Notes: generated from the letters alone by a model not told the origin. A stretch of 64,000 bases of DNA from Terriglobales bacterium (GCA_035561515.1 DATMXP010000028.1:62001-126000); one strand, 5' to 3'. Positions 49,192 through 58,588 are shown, counted from the stretch's first letter. Made by a program: numbers and translations.

Positions 49192-49530
49192 TTCGAGTTC
49201 TGATCGGTGAACAAAGCCTGCTTGCCGGTTCCGTAGTAATAGCCGTAAGTTTCCGTTCCAATCAGCGGTCGCGTAATGCTGGTTGGATAGGCATGAGTCG
49301 TTGCTGGCGAAGTCGCAGTCGGCGGATTCTGGCCATTGTCGTTGAAGAAATTGTCAGTGTAGGTATATGTGGTCGCGTATGCTGGATTGTTTCTCGGATC
49401 AATAACGGAAGTAACTCTCCCTGTCGCGTCGTAGGCCATTCTTGTTGAGAGATAGATTGTGCCGCTAACCCAGCGGTCGACTTGGGTCAAATTGCCACGG
49501 AAGTTATGCCCTGGGACTTGCCAGTAAGTA
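49188..49530 (-). pseudogene. RHS/YD-repeat protein fragment
   Basis: On the minus strand the frame reads YD-repeat text: MAYDATGRVTSVIDPRNN, YATTYTYTDNFFND and TETYGYYYGTGKQALF. It has no start of its own and abuts the IS110 remnant. With the second fragment at 49760-49830 it represents a broken RHS toxin-delivery type gene. The two parts are separated by a palindrome-rich insert. Confidence 0.75.
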
Positions 49531-49532
49531 TC

Positions 49533-49745
49533 CTCCGGCAGAGCCGGAGGCTTTACGGGTCGCGGGCCCTCAAAGGGGCCTGATCGCGACCCAAGGTCAA
49601 AACCGCTCGCTCCAGGCAGTACGGGTAAAAGCTGTGCGCTTACAAAACTGCTGCGCACGCGCTGTGCAATCGCACACCATGCAACGGGCATACTCCCGGA
49701 ACTGTCAAACTTTGGGAGCCTCCCCGGCAGAGCCGGGGGAACTCC
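49533..49745. mobile_element. Palindrome-rich MITE/REPIN-like insert
   Basis: Two near-identical hairpins, CCTCCGGCAGAGCCGGAGG (near 49533) and CTCCCCGGCAGAGCCGGGG (near 49721), bound ~190 bases that also hold an 8-bp inverted repeat GGGTCGCG/CGCGACCC. The insert breaks the RHS frame, so it arrived after that gene. No transposase is encoded. Coordinates are good to a few bases. Confidence 0.55.
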
Positions 49746-49759
49746 CATTTCATTAGGAT

Positions 49760-49830
49760 GCCGACGTGACGCCACCTGGTGCAGCTTGGTCGTAATAGAA
49801 ATTCGTATTGCGAGCTCACGAGATTAGATA
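49760..49830 (-). pseudogene. Second RHS fragment
   Basis: The minus strand reads TNFYYDQAAPGGVTSAS before a stop, the same style of YD-repeat text as the fragment on the other side of the palindromic insert. Confidence 0.45.
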
Positions 49831-50265
49831 GCGCCGATGTTTCGATGTTCCGGAGGCGTTGCTCGTGCCACTCACACTATAAGCTGGGTTACTGATGCTT
49901 GCTAGAGTGGCTGCGGAAACTCGCAGTACCGTTTCCTCTTTCAAGTACGGGACGACTCCCAGCCAGGTAGAAAAGGCCTGCTGCGCCAGGTTCAAAGCCC
50001 GGCGGCCCGCGCTGCGGTCGTTTGGTCATCGAATGTGTTACTAGGGGCGGCCCTGTTTGTAGCGTTTGTTTATACTGGGCAATCATGGATTTCCGTGAGC
50101 TACCGCCGCGGTTGGCGGGGGCTCGGCCATGAGTTTCCGATCTATTCGACAGCGGCGGCTATGTGGGTCGCGGCGATCCGCAACGTATTCCGCCGCACTT
50201 GGGTACTCAACCCGAATCCTTTCTTGCCCGCGAACTCTAAGCGCAGAAAGCAACTACAAGATCAG
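49831..50265. other. Decayed junction, no supported gene
   Basis: About 430 bases between the RHS remnant and the minus-strand polycistron. Short ORFs on both strands have neither ribosome sites nor family matches. I saw no second copy of the tRNA-Pro 3' end here. Confidence 0.4.
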
Positions 50266-53200
50266 CTATGGTTCGGCCAGTGTGTCGGGTATGCCATGGT
50301 TAGTGCACTCGGCGTTTGCAAGAGTAGATCGTGTACCAGTACGCGGGCGATGGCGTCGGAGGAAGTAATCGATGGTTTCGACGCGAAGCTTAATCGATGA
50401 TACGGGCCGATTCTCGTCCAGATCTTTGAATGTGAAGAACTGTGTTCCGGCTTGTTCAACGATATACCGTAGAACTGTGTAGGCGGGAGCATCATGGCCA
50501 CACTTGAAGCTCGAAAGCTCGACTGCGACGAGGTTTCGATGTCGTGCGACAAATTTCGCAGCCCAGAACTTCTGTGACGTACTGGCGGAAAACGGATGCT
50601 TCCACACGTCGACGATCTCGAGCGGATTACGGATGTGTCCCGCCTGTACGTCCTCGTCAAACAGCCGAGCTAAGGTATCATCGTCAACAGGCAAGTAAGC
50701 TTGTGAAAGAACCGGATAGCCTCGCCGCTGGAATTCCTCTGGAATACCCTGATTCAATCCTGGATCGTTGTGGTAAGACCGACCCAGGATCACGATACCG
50801 AGCCGCTCAGTCTTTTCGAGCATTTCTAGAACAGCACGAGTCTCGGTTCGCATTCGCGCTTCAAACTGTTCCAAAGCATTGTAAGCACTCTCGATTGCAC
50901 GATCGCTTTCCGATGCTGACAGACCTAAGATATCTCTCCATGCGTCAAACATTTGAAGCGAGCAGAGCTTCCGGTCCGACAGGTCGAGAAGAGGATTAAG
51001 ATACTTAATTCCCTTCTTTCTAAACGAGTCTATCTCTGTCGTAAATGCTGCCTTCACTGCTTCTGGAGTTAGCGTTAGCGCTGGACAGGCATTTCCGACG
51101 CAGTTCGCCAGCGGAGTCTCGACCGCGTCAACCATCGGGAAGAAGATCACGTCGAGACTTCGGTCATTCAATGACTTCCTAAGTAAATCGTGGATGTGGG
51201 CAATAGACACTTTGGAGGGAAAACAAGGATCGATCGCACCTTTGCCTGCTGCCGACGCGTACATTTCATGACCAGTGAAGCTGGAGAACGCGATATTCGA
51301 GGACGCCACTCCTAGGGCCTCCAGGTAGGTACGGAACAGAGGAGCATGGCTATACATGGACAACACACGCGGGAGCCCTATGCGCAGTTTCTGCCGTCGC
51401 ACCATCAGTTCTGCCCGTTGTTTGCGAGCGAAATTGGCAGTTGCTTCAGGGTACGAATCCGCAACACTGGTCGGATTGGTGCTCTTCCATACCTCTGCTG
51501 CCGCTAGGGCCACGACATTGGGTGTCGCGTTTTTCACTTTTGTGGCTTCAGCGCGGCAAATCCGGAGTTCCTCGGCATCGCTCGTACGGCCCTCGTCGCA
51601 GTTTGCAATGATCACCTTTCGACAAGAGCCCACGGGAACCCCGGTCGATGAGACTCGCGCTTGAACCTTGATAAAGGTGCGCTGGCAACGATTTGCGCAG
51701 AATCGACAGCGGGTCGTTTCGTCGTTGATGGTTTGATACCGCATGGTTGCCAAGGCATCAATTCCGATGAAAGAAGTGCTCCGACCACCATTAGCCAATT
51801 CGATTGCTTCCAAACCCGCACCGATGGCGCCGGCTTCAGCACAATATGGATGCAGAATGATTTCTGGAGTGGAATCGTCACTAGCGCGAAAGTGCTCACG
51901 AATGAAGTCGACTTCCGCCTTTACAACGGCGAGGTTCTGTTGCGTCCCACCCTGCAGCACGATTCGCGACCCGAGCGACGCGACGTTCGGCAAGCCTGCG
52001 ACATACAGAAAGACGTTTTTCGGCAACACAGCAGCAAGGCCGGCGAGGATTTCCGCATTGGTCCACCCCTGCCGCTGGAAGTTGACTACGTCAGACTGCA
52101 GGAACACAGCACATCCGTATCCGAAACGCGGCATTAATCGGGCGGAAAAAGCCACTTCAGCATAGTCGCTCACTCCTATGCCCAAAGCAGCAGCCGTCGC
52201 CTGTAGAAAGTAGCCGTTTCCCGCTGAACACTGGGTGTTCAGTCGGAAGTCCGTGACTTGGCCGTTCCGCAGGATGATGATCTTTATATCCTGCCCGCCA
52301 ACATCGACAATCAATTCTGGATTGGAGCAATATCGCATCGCCGACTTCGCATGAGCGACTGTTTCAACGAGTGCCACGTCGGCTTGCAGAACTTCTTTGA
52401 GGATGTCCTTTGCGTATCCCGTCGTCCCGACTCCTAGGATTTCAAGCTGGGCACCCTGTCGCTCCACCTGTTCCCGGAGGTTGCCAAAAACATCTCGGGC
52501 ATCTTCGATTGGATTGCCATTCGAAAGCTGATAGGCCTTGCACAGAACATCGCCCGCAGAAGATAGCAAGACAGCTTTCGTAGATGTCGAGCCCGCATCG
52601 ATTCCGGCGAACACCTGCACGGTCTCACCTTCCGAAAACCGTGCTGGAACGAACCTTGGAAGTTGGTAACGGCTCCTGAATTCTGCGAGTTCCTGTACGG
52701 AGGTGCAGAGAGCCGGAAGAGCACTCTTCTGCTTCTGAGCATTGCGCCCGGTTCTGATGTACAGCGAAAGCAGCTCGGACCCTCGATAATCGACATCTTT
52801 GTTCATCGGCGTCCGGCCAAACTCAACTGCCCCGATAGCGCCGAAGTATTCGGCGTTCTCGGGCACGCGGATGAGCTTCTCGATATCGTCAAGAGGGGAA
52901 ACCGGGGTAGCTTGGTCAGCCCAGAGTTGGGCGATGTTCACTTTCCAGGCCTCCTGCAGGCCTCGAATGAATTTGTTAGGGCCACCCAACAATAAGACGG
53001 CGGGTTGGATAAGGAACCCTCGGGTTAGAACTGTGAGGTTTTGCAGTACTACCGCCTGAAATAAGGAGGCAAGCAACTGGTCAGGAGGAACTCCTTGTTT
53101 CTGCAATCCATTAATGTCTGTCTCGGCGAAGACACCGCACTTCGCCGCAATCGGATGCAACCGAATTCCACGGTAAGGCTGAGTGCAGAGCTGATCTTGA

Positions 53201-53721
53201 GGGATTCGAAGTTTAGCCGCAATCTTGTCTATAACAGCACCTGTTCCGGCCGCGCATTTGTCGTTCATAGACGGCAGCTTGCGTCTTGTTCCTGAAGCGT
53301 CCTTGCGAAAGACGATAATTTTCGCGTCCTGGCCACCCAACTCGATCACCGAGTTCACCTCAGGGCACATGCGTTCGACTGCAAGTGATATTGCCGTGAC
53401 TTCCTGCACATACCTGGCTCCAATCAACGGAGCCAACGCGGCGCCTCCCGATCCGGTTATGAAAATCTCGGTGTTCCCAGGGCTGATCTTAAGATCTCTT
53501 TCCATGCGCAGAAGATAATCGAGGACCATTTCCTGCTGACGCAGTTCATGGCGCCGGTAGTCGCACCAGACTATGCAGTGCGATTGGGAATCCTCCACAA
53601 TCGCCTTTACGGTTGTCGACCCAACGTCGAGCCCAACCCGGTAGCGAACCCTTCGTGAGGTGTTGTTCTCTGCGTTAGCCTGTTCGGTCTCGGCGTACTC
53701 GAATGCTACAAGTGAAGACAT
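50266..53721 (-). CDS. Double BadF/HgdC-type ATPase with DUF2229-like C-terminus
   Basis: An 1151-residue protein with two ASKHA-fold activase domains of the 2-hydroxyacyl-CoA dehydratase / benzoyl-CoA reductase activator class. Domain 1 (about 28-330): GLDVGSTTVKAIV, VIELGGQDAKII, and cluster cysteines in DKCAAGTG and AKCGVF. Domain 2 (about 370-650): GIDAGSTSTKAV, IVDVGGQDIKII, TQCSAGNG and GYGCAVF. A CxxCxxxC knuckle follows (about 670), then a DUF2229-like region (about 775-1100) with GNACPAL and ILGRSYHNDPG. Such ATPases use ATP to push electrons from a [4Fe-4S] cluster to very low potential. The family's usual C-terminal block is absent and is supplied by the separate 55061-56770 gene. 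Last gene of the minus-strand polycistron. Confidence 0.88.
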   Translation of the reverse strand: MSSLVAFEYAETEQANAENNTSRRVRYRVGLDVGSTTVKAIVEDSQSHCIVWCDYRRHELRQQEMVLDYLLRMERDLKISPGNTEIFITGSGGAALAPLIGARYVQEVTAISLAVERMCPEVNSVIELGGQDAKIIVFRKDASGTRRKLPSMNDKCAAGTGAVIDKIAAKLRIPQDQLCTQPYRGIRLHPIAAKCGVFAETDINGLQKQGVPPDQLLASLFQAVVLQNLTVLTRGFLIQPAVLLLGGPNKFIRGLQEAWKVNIAQLWADQATPVSPLDDIEKLIRVPENAEYFGAIGAVEFGRTPMNKDVDYRGSELLSLYIRTGRNAQKQKSALPALCTSVQELAEFRSRYQLPRFVPARFSEGETVQVFAGIDAGSTSTKAVLLSSAGDVLCKAYQLSNGNPIEDARDVFGNLREQVERQGAQLEILGVGTTGYAKDILKEVLQADVALVETVAHAKSAMRYCSNPELIVDVGGQDIKIIILRNGQVTDFRLNTQCSAGNGYFLQATAAALGIGVSDYAEVAFSARLMPRFGYGCAVFLQSDVVNFQRQGWTNAEILAGLAAVLPKNVFLYVAGLPNVASLGSRIVLQGGTQQNLAVVKAEVDFIREHFRASDDSTPEIILHPYCAEAGAIGAGLEAIELANGGRSTSFIGIDALATMRYQTINDETTRCRFCANRCQRTFIKVQARVSSTGVPVGSCRKVIIANCDEGRTSDAEELRICRAEATKVKNATPNVVALAAAEVWKSTNPTSVADSYPEATANFARKQRAELMVRRQKLRIGLPRVLSMYSHAPLFRTYLEALGVASSNIAFSSFTGHEMYASAAGKGAIDPCFPSKVSIAHIHDLLRKSLNDRSLDVIFFPMVDAVETPLANCVGNACPALTLTPEAVKAAFTTEIDSFRKKGIKYLNPLLDLSDRKLCSLQMFDAWRDILGLSASESDRAIESAYNALEQFEARMRTETRAVLEMLEKTERLGIVILGRSYHNDPGLNQGIPEEFQRRGYPVLSQAYLPVDDDTLARLFDEDVQAGHIRNPLEIVDVWKHPFSASTSQKFWAAKFVARHRNLVAVELSSFKCGHDAPAYTVLRYIVEQAGTQFFTFKDLDENRPVSSIKLRVETIDYFLRRHRPRTGTRSTLANAECTNHGIPDTLAEP

Positions 53722-53740
53722 GGGTCTGGCCCCGAGTCTC

Positions 53741-55033
53741 TCAATCCATGTTTCCGCGAATTCCCTGGAATCCGTGCGCTGCCTGCCGCAATAACCATCG
53801 GATAACCCGGCCGTCGTTGTAGCAGAAGGCGAGAATGTGGTTCAGCGTCGAGAAGCACTCACTTTCACATTGGCATTTCATGCTCTTCAGTTGTTCGGGA
53901 TCGACCTTCGGATGTTCAATGGTTCCCCAGTCATATTGGGTGTTGTAGACCGGGAAACACGGCGCCAGCGTTCCATCGACGCGAATCACGATTGAGTTTT
54001 GGCCAGCGCGACAGCCCCAAGTGCCCAGGGAGCCCTTCACAAACTGCTTCATCTCCGCGAGTCGTTGCACGGAATTCACCATTTGGTAGCCTGTCTTCTG
54101 TCGTTCGATAAGCCAATCGATCAACTCCGCGACTTGCTCGTGATCCTCAGGGCGAATGAATGTCGGGTTATTGTCCATATGATCAAAACCAGGCTGTGCC
54201 GTCATCGGGGATTCACAGATGTGGTAGTCTGTCGCTATTCCGTTTTCATTTGCGAGTTCGGTCAACTGACGGACATCCGCTAGGTTATTTCGACAAATAT
54301 TTATGTTTAGGAAGACCGTATAACCGTACTTGTATTGCTTACGAATGAGGTAATCGAAGTTAGCCTTGATTGGCGCCATGGCCTTGGGAAGACCATGCTT
54401 CACGTCCCAGGCATCGACTGCGAGATTGATTGTGGAGATCCCGGCATCCGCCAGACGATCTGTGATATTGGGATCCAACAGACGTCCATTAGTCGCCAGG
54501 TACACAAAGAATCCGCGCTTGGCGGCGTAATACACAATCTTGTGAGTTAATTGTCGGCGCAGCAGGGGCTCTCCACCCATCAGCGCCAACACGCGACAGC
54601 CCGTATCGTGTAGCCAGTCGATGGATCGACGTGCAACCTCTTCCGACATGCCATGCACCTTGTTATCGAACGCCCAGCAATAGTGACAGTCGAGGTTGCA
54701 TTTCCATTCATTGAAGAGGTACGCGATGATTGGATGAAATTCCCCTCGCGAGACGCGAGATCGGAAATATGGAACGGCCCACGCCGCTAATGCTCGTTTG
54801 ATCTGGCTTGCGGTCCAATGCCGTTTGCCGCCTACGGGAAAGAATTTCGCATCGTCGCAATGAAACAGCTCAGGGTGCTGAGGAAATACCGGTTCGGGCA
54901 AGGCTGTTTCCTGTCCCGGCGCCGCCGGTAGAACTTGTGAGGGACGATCGCCATTCATCAAGATTTCATGAATCGATCCCTCCAGGCGAAACGGTGCTGA
55001 GGGCGATGTTTCTTGTGAATTAGCTGTTTTCAT
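53741..55033 (-). CDS. Radical SAM protein with C-terminal cysteine (SPASM-like) domain
   Basis: A 430-residue radical SAM enzyme. The cluster motif is CNLDCHYC (near residue 111, CxxxCxxC), followed by MGGEPLL and NLAVD barrel elements. A cysteine-rich C-terminal part (GCRAGQN near 340, VDGTLAPCFPVYN, CQCESECF, ILAFC) suggests auxiliary iron-sulphur clusters as in SPASM domains. AAGGAG lies nine bases upstream of the ATG. Spacing of 27 and 19 bases to its neighbours places it in the same message as the dehydratase-like and ATPase genes, hinting that it modifies one of them or a shared substrate. The reaction is not identifiable. Confidence 0.87.
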   Translation of the reverse strand: MKTANSQETSPSAPFRLEGSIHEILMNGDRPSQVLPAAPGQETALPEPVFPQHPELFHCDDAKFFPVGGKRHWTASQIKRALAAWAVPYFRSRVSRGEFHPIIAYLFNEWKCNLDCHYCWAFDNKVHGMSEEVARRSIDWLHDTGCRVLALMGGEPLLRRQLTHKIVYYAAKRGFFVYLATNGRLLDPNITDRLADAGISTINLAVDAWDVKHGLPKAMAPIKANFDYLIRKQYKYGYTVFLNINICRNNLADVRQLTELANENGIATDYHICESPMTAQPGFDHMDNNPTFIRPEDHEQVAELIDWLIERQKTGYQMVNSVQRLAEMKQFVKGSLGTWGCRAGQNSIVIRVDGTLAPCFPVYNTQYDWGTIEHPKVDPEQLKSMKCQCESECFSTLNHILAFCYNDGRVIRWLLRQAAHGFQGIRGNMD

Positions 55034-55060
55034 GATGATTTCTCCTTAACGTCGCTCGTC

Positions 55061-56770
55061 TTAGGCATTGGCAGCTTTATAGGGGCGATTTCTCATTAAC
55101 TCACCTACGTGCAATACGAAATTTGCGGCCCCGCCAACCACGCCTTGTCTCCTAGGAACTCGATACAGGGAGCTACTAAGTTCCGAGTGCTCGCCCACGA
55201 AGTCTCTAATGACAGGCAATGGGATTCCTGTCCTCCGCACACAGTGTTCAAATTCCTCAAGCGCTCTCGCACGTGCGTCGGCCATTGCCAGTTGAACCCG
55301 GCTGAGTGCATCAATTTCACCCTCACCGGATGTCTCCACGGGAAGAAACGCAAATCCACCAGTGCGGCTTACGAGCGACCACTGCACGGCATCGGATTGC
55401 GTGGAAGGCAAACACCCAAAGGGCTTGACCGAGATGGTCAGGTGCGCGAGCGAGCCATTTGCGTAATAGAGGGATTTACCAACCTCAAGGTGGCCCTCGC
55501 CTCCCCGTGCCAATTGGTTGTAGTGCGGATCCGCAAGCCGCCCCAATTGCTGCTGCGGAGGCAGGCCAGCGGCAATACAGCCCAGCGCCTTCCTCGCCGC
55601 CCCGTAGTGTGCTTTGTAGAGACTTTCGCCAAGGAAGTAGAGCGCGAGCCTTCGCAGGTGCTCTGCATCGAATTGAAAACGCATCCACGCCTTGTCATTG
55701 TGTATTGCTTCAAGCATTCTGCGAGTCTTTGCACGCTGTTTCGCCTGATGAAGCAGATACATGACCCACGTACTGATTGGGTCGACAATCAACTCCGCGC
55801 CTTCGGATTCCAGAAATGCGAATAGGTTGTAGTTGCCTGCACCCTCCGTCAGCTGCGCCCAGAATTCTCCGACCACTTTGACCACCGGCCGAACCCGAAG
55901 CCGGTCTACCTTGACGTTCAACAACTCTTCCCGGCAATCACGTAGAACGTGCCTATAGCGTCGACCGTGCATTTGATCGCGGACTTTGCCGATCGTGTTG
56001 ATCGTTCGGTAAAGCTTGCTGTTACGTCGCGACGCTAGATAGGCGCCTCCGATAGGAGCCCAGTCGGAAAGCTCGAATTTCTTTCCATCGCGCAGATGGG
56101 TGCTCAGCCGGTTGAGGATCTCTTCGACGACTTGATTCGTTCTGCCCGATTCAAGTTCGTAGGGGCGAAGACGGAAGGAAATGTCGCTAACGATGTCAGC
56201 AAGTACTAGGGCGTTCAGCATTCCCATACCGAAATCGACCGTAAACTTCAGCCCCGGTTCACCAGTTGCAGCCTGAATTCCATGATCCTGTTGAAACGAA
56301 AGCACTCGGAAACCGCGAAACCCGGCGTTTTCTAAAGCGAGTCGGAATTCGGATTCGTATGTCCCGAAGCGGCAGGGCCCACAGGAACCCGCAGTAAAGA
56401 ACACATAGGAATCAACAATCTCTTGTCGGCTGTATCCTCGTGCCCGCAACTGATCGAGATACCGCAGCAAGCTTCCGACGGTGAAGTAGACCGGATTGCA
56501 TTGGCCGGTGTTGCAATGTTCTCTTCCAAGCTGATAGGACTGGACATCTGGGGTGGGAAGAGTCTCGCAGAGATATCCGCATCCCTGAAGAACGGCGCGC
56601 ATGAGCTGTTCGTGCTTCCATGTCAGACCGCCAAACAGGATGGTCGTGCGCTGTCGCTCCGAGGCCAGAAATGGCCGCTCGGTCGGTCTTCTGTAGTGAA
56701 AGGGACCGGAGACGCTCCGGAGCGTTGGCATCCGTGAGGCATTCACAGTATTTGTCGTCGGCTTGCTCAT
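55061..56770 (-). CDS. Cysteine-rich 2-hydroxyacyl-CoA-dehydratase-like protein (activase C-terminal block)
   Basis: A 569-residue protein that matches the C-terminal part of the large (~1400-residue) activase-type proteins rather than a classical two-subunit dehydratase. Cluster-ligand candidates are grouped: LQGCGYLC (near 47), HCNTGQC (near 82), SCGPC (near 127) and KPFGCLPS (near 440). The motif FTAGSCGPCRFG and the NTGQCNPVYFTVG text are strongly characteristic. The ATG overlaps the stop of the LolA-like gene. With the double ATPase gene it appears to be a split version of one protein; the electron acceptor or substrate is unknown. Confidence 0.82.
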   Translation of the reverse strand: MSKPTTNTVNASRMPTLRSVSGPFHYRRPTERPFLASERQRTTILFGGLTWKHEQLMRAVLQGCGYLCETLPTPDVQSYQLGREHCNTGQCNPVYFTVGSLLRYLDQLRARGYSRQEIVDSYVFFTAGSCGPCRFGTYESEFRLALENAGFRGFRVLSFQQDHGIQAATGEPGLKFTVDFGMGMLNALVLADIVSDISFRLRPYELESGRTNQVVEEILNRLSTHLRDGKKFELSDWAPIGGAYLASRRNSKLYRTINTIGKVRDQMHGRRYRHVLRDCREELLNVKVDRLRVRPVVKVVGEFWAQLTEGAGNYNLFAFLESEGAELIVDPISTWVMYLLHQAKQRAKTRRMLEAIHNDKAWMRFQFDAEHLRRLALYFLGESLYKAHYGAARKALGCIAAGLPPQQQLGRLADPHYNQLARGGEGHLEVGKSLYYANGSLAHLTISVKPFGCLPSTQSDAVQWSLVSRTGGFAFLPVETSGEGEIDALSRVQLAMADARARALEEFEHCVRRTGIPLPVIRDFVGEHSELSSSLYRVPRRQGVVGGAANFVLHVGELMRNRPYKAANA

Positions 56771-57603
56771 TGCATTGTCCCGTGCGTCGAGCTTCTGTCA
56801 GGAACCAAAGCTTCTCTGGGTTCGATTTTGTAAGAACCGTAGTCGATTTTGAGTGCAGCACGGCCCCCTAGCCGGACTGACGAAGTTGACTGGTTGGTTT
56901 TGGGCAGCCAGAATGCACCAATTTTTTCGTATTGATGTTCTATGTCGACACGCTTGATCCAGAACGAGGGATTCTTTGCTGGTCGAGCACGGATATGGAC
57001 GACGGCAAAGTCTTCGGCATCGACCCATATCTTTCCGTCATAAAGGAATTTACTTCTGGTCCGAGCCGACACATTGAGGACGTAGCAATCCCGTCCATCC
57101 ATTTGTTCGCGACCGACCAACGAAAAGGAATAATTTGCCTCGGTCAGAGCCGTTGCAGTGCGATTGCTGCGATCCCCCGCTTCTAATTCACTATCCACCA
57201 GCTTCCGCAAAACGCGATTGCGAAGAAGCTCTGAGCCTTCCTCGGAGATAATCTTCAGCTCCTTGTTTTGGGGAGCCTCAAAACGGGCATCGACGATCAT
57301 CCGGGCATGTTTGTGCGAGGGAAACCCTCTGTAATCGAGTTCGTAAGTTCGCTGACTTGTGAAACTCTGTAGGCTATTGGCCCGTTTTTGGTTCATCGCA
57401 ACCATCTTGGAAACGACTTCGGAGGTGGAAAGCTCGGCGGCCTTCAGGTCACCTAAAGTCTGGCCATGAAGCGTGGCGGGTGAATAAACCTCGATTGGGA
57501 CGGTAAAGCATGATGCAGTGATCAAGATTAGGTGGCACACCTTCAGAGTTCGAACCGTCCCAGTAGAGGTCGTTCTGTTACGTCGGTGCAACGCGAGAGT
57601 CAT
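56767..57603 (-). CDS. Exported LolA-like protein
   Basis: A 278-residue protein with a hydrophobic export segment (CHLILITASCFTVPIEVY) after a basic start. The following all-beta domain (DARFEAPQNKEL, NYSFSLVGREQMDGRDCYVLNV, FLYDGKIWVDAEDFAVV) resembles outer-membrane lipoprotein-sorting proteins of the LolA/LolB and DUF4292 group. No lipobox is seen. GGGAGG precedes the ATG at nine bases. It lies between the stress-protein and the iron-sulphur genes with an ATGA overlap on one side. Its cargo is unknown. Confidence 0.68.
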   Translation of the reverse strand: MTLALHRRNRTTSTGTVRTLKVCHLILITASCFTVPIEVYSPATLHGQTLGDLKAAELSTSEVVSKMVAMNQKRANSLQSFTSQRTYELDYRGFPSHKHARMIVDARFEAPQNKELKIISEEGSELLRNRVLRKLVDSELEAGDRSNRTATALTEANYSFSLVGREQMDGRDCYVLNVSARTRSKFLYDGKIWVDAEDFAVVHIRARPAKNPSFWIKRVDIEHQYEKIGAFWLPKTNQSTSSVRLGGRAALKIDYGSYKIEPREALVPDRSSTHGTMQ

Positions 57604-57616
57604 CTAAGATGCCTCC

Positions 57617-58558
57617 CTACTGCGAACTTCTGACGGTCAAAACCGGACAGTCAGCACCACAGACAACCTCGTGTGCGGTTGACCATGGCAAGTGCGAAGC
57701 TAGATCAATGTGCTTCTTTCGATGCAGCCCCATGATGATGCAGCTCACATGAAGAGCCCTGGCGGCGAGTAAGATCCCTTCGGCGGCGTCTGCGACCTTA
57801 GCGATACAAAGCGGTTTCATTCCTAACCCGGCATTCACAGTCAATTGCTCCAATTGTTGGGCCGCGGCTACTTGCGCCTCCTTTCGCATGCACATAACAT
57901 CATCTGCTGTGTACCACCGCGTTCCTTCTGTCGGCGGAACGTGGGACAGCAGGTGCACTAAAACCAGCTGTGTTTTAATTTGATTGGCAAACGTTATTGC
58001 GTAAGGAAGTGCAGCAAGGGAGGCATCACTGAAATCTGTCGGGAATAAGAGCGGGCGTAGCTCTTTTCGGGGAGGTAATTCCGCTTCCAGGGGTGAATGA
58101 GGGCCCACCGTCAATACTGGACAAAATGCGTGACGAAATATCTGCTCAGCAACCGATCCGAGCACCAGTTTCATCACCCCGGTTCGACTGTGAGTACCTA
58201 TAACTGCCAGATCGATATGTTCGTGTCGGAGAATGTGCTCGAGTTCTTCCCAAATGTCTCCTGCCCTCACAATCACCTGGTGATGCAGTTCCCGAAGGGT
58301 TCCGTTGAGAATCAGCTTACGCTCTATTGAGGCCGCATCTCTTTGTGCGAGTGATGTGGAGGTCGATATGGCTTCCGGACCAGCCATGGTTAGTCCTAGC
58401 GAAGACACTATGTGGACCAGGTACAGCCTTGCATTAAAATGTCGCGCGATGGCAATCGCGTGGTGAAGAGCTCCCTCTGATGCCGCCGAGAAATCAGTAG
58501 CCAGCAAAATCGAGCTCAGCTGGATATCAATAGCCTTTGATATACCTACCTGCGACAT
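57617..58558 (-). CDS. Tandem universal stress protein
   Basis: A 313-residue protein with two UspA domains (about 12-150 and 165-310). The first has the nucleotide motif VIGTHSRTG with GSVAEQI and probably binds ATP. In the second the corresponding stretch (IIMGLHRKKHIDLASHLPW) lacks it. AGGAGG lies seven bases before the ATG. Tandem USPs are often hypoxia or energy-stress responsive, which fits the low-potential iron-sulphur genes downstream. Spacings of 30 and 13 bases tie it to the efflux and LolA-like genes. Confidence 0.9.
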   Translation of the reverse strand: MSQVGISKAIDIQLSSILLATDFSAASEGALHHAIAIARHFNARLYLVHIVSSLGLTMAGPEAISTSTSLAQRDAASIERKLILNGTLRELHHQVIVRAGDIWEELEHILRHEHIDLAVIGTHSRTGVMKLVLGSVAEQIFRHAFCPVLTVGPHSPLEAELPPRKELRPLLFPTDFSDASLAALPYAITFANQIKTQLVLVHLLSHVPPTEGTRWYTADDVMCMRKEAQVAAAQQLEQLTVNAGLGMKPLCIAKVADAAEGILLAARALHVSCIIMGLHRKKHIDLASHLPWSTAHEVVCGADCPVLTVRSSQ

Positions 58559-58588
58559 GCGCCACCTCCTAACGAAGAGGGCCGATAC

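Noticed and set aside
49980..50005. GGTTCAAA-containing stretch that might be a duplicated tRNA-Pro 3' end (attR)
   Set aside because: Only the universal T-loop core matches; flanking arms differ from the tRNA-Pro acceptor and T stem.
49889..50086. Minus-strand ORF of 65 residues near the RHS debris
   Set aside because: No ribosome site; its text resembles the spurious translations often seen in non-coding DNA near stable-RNA genes.
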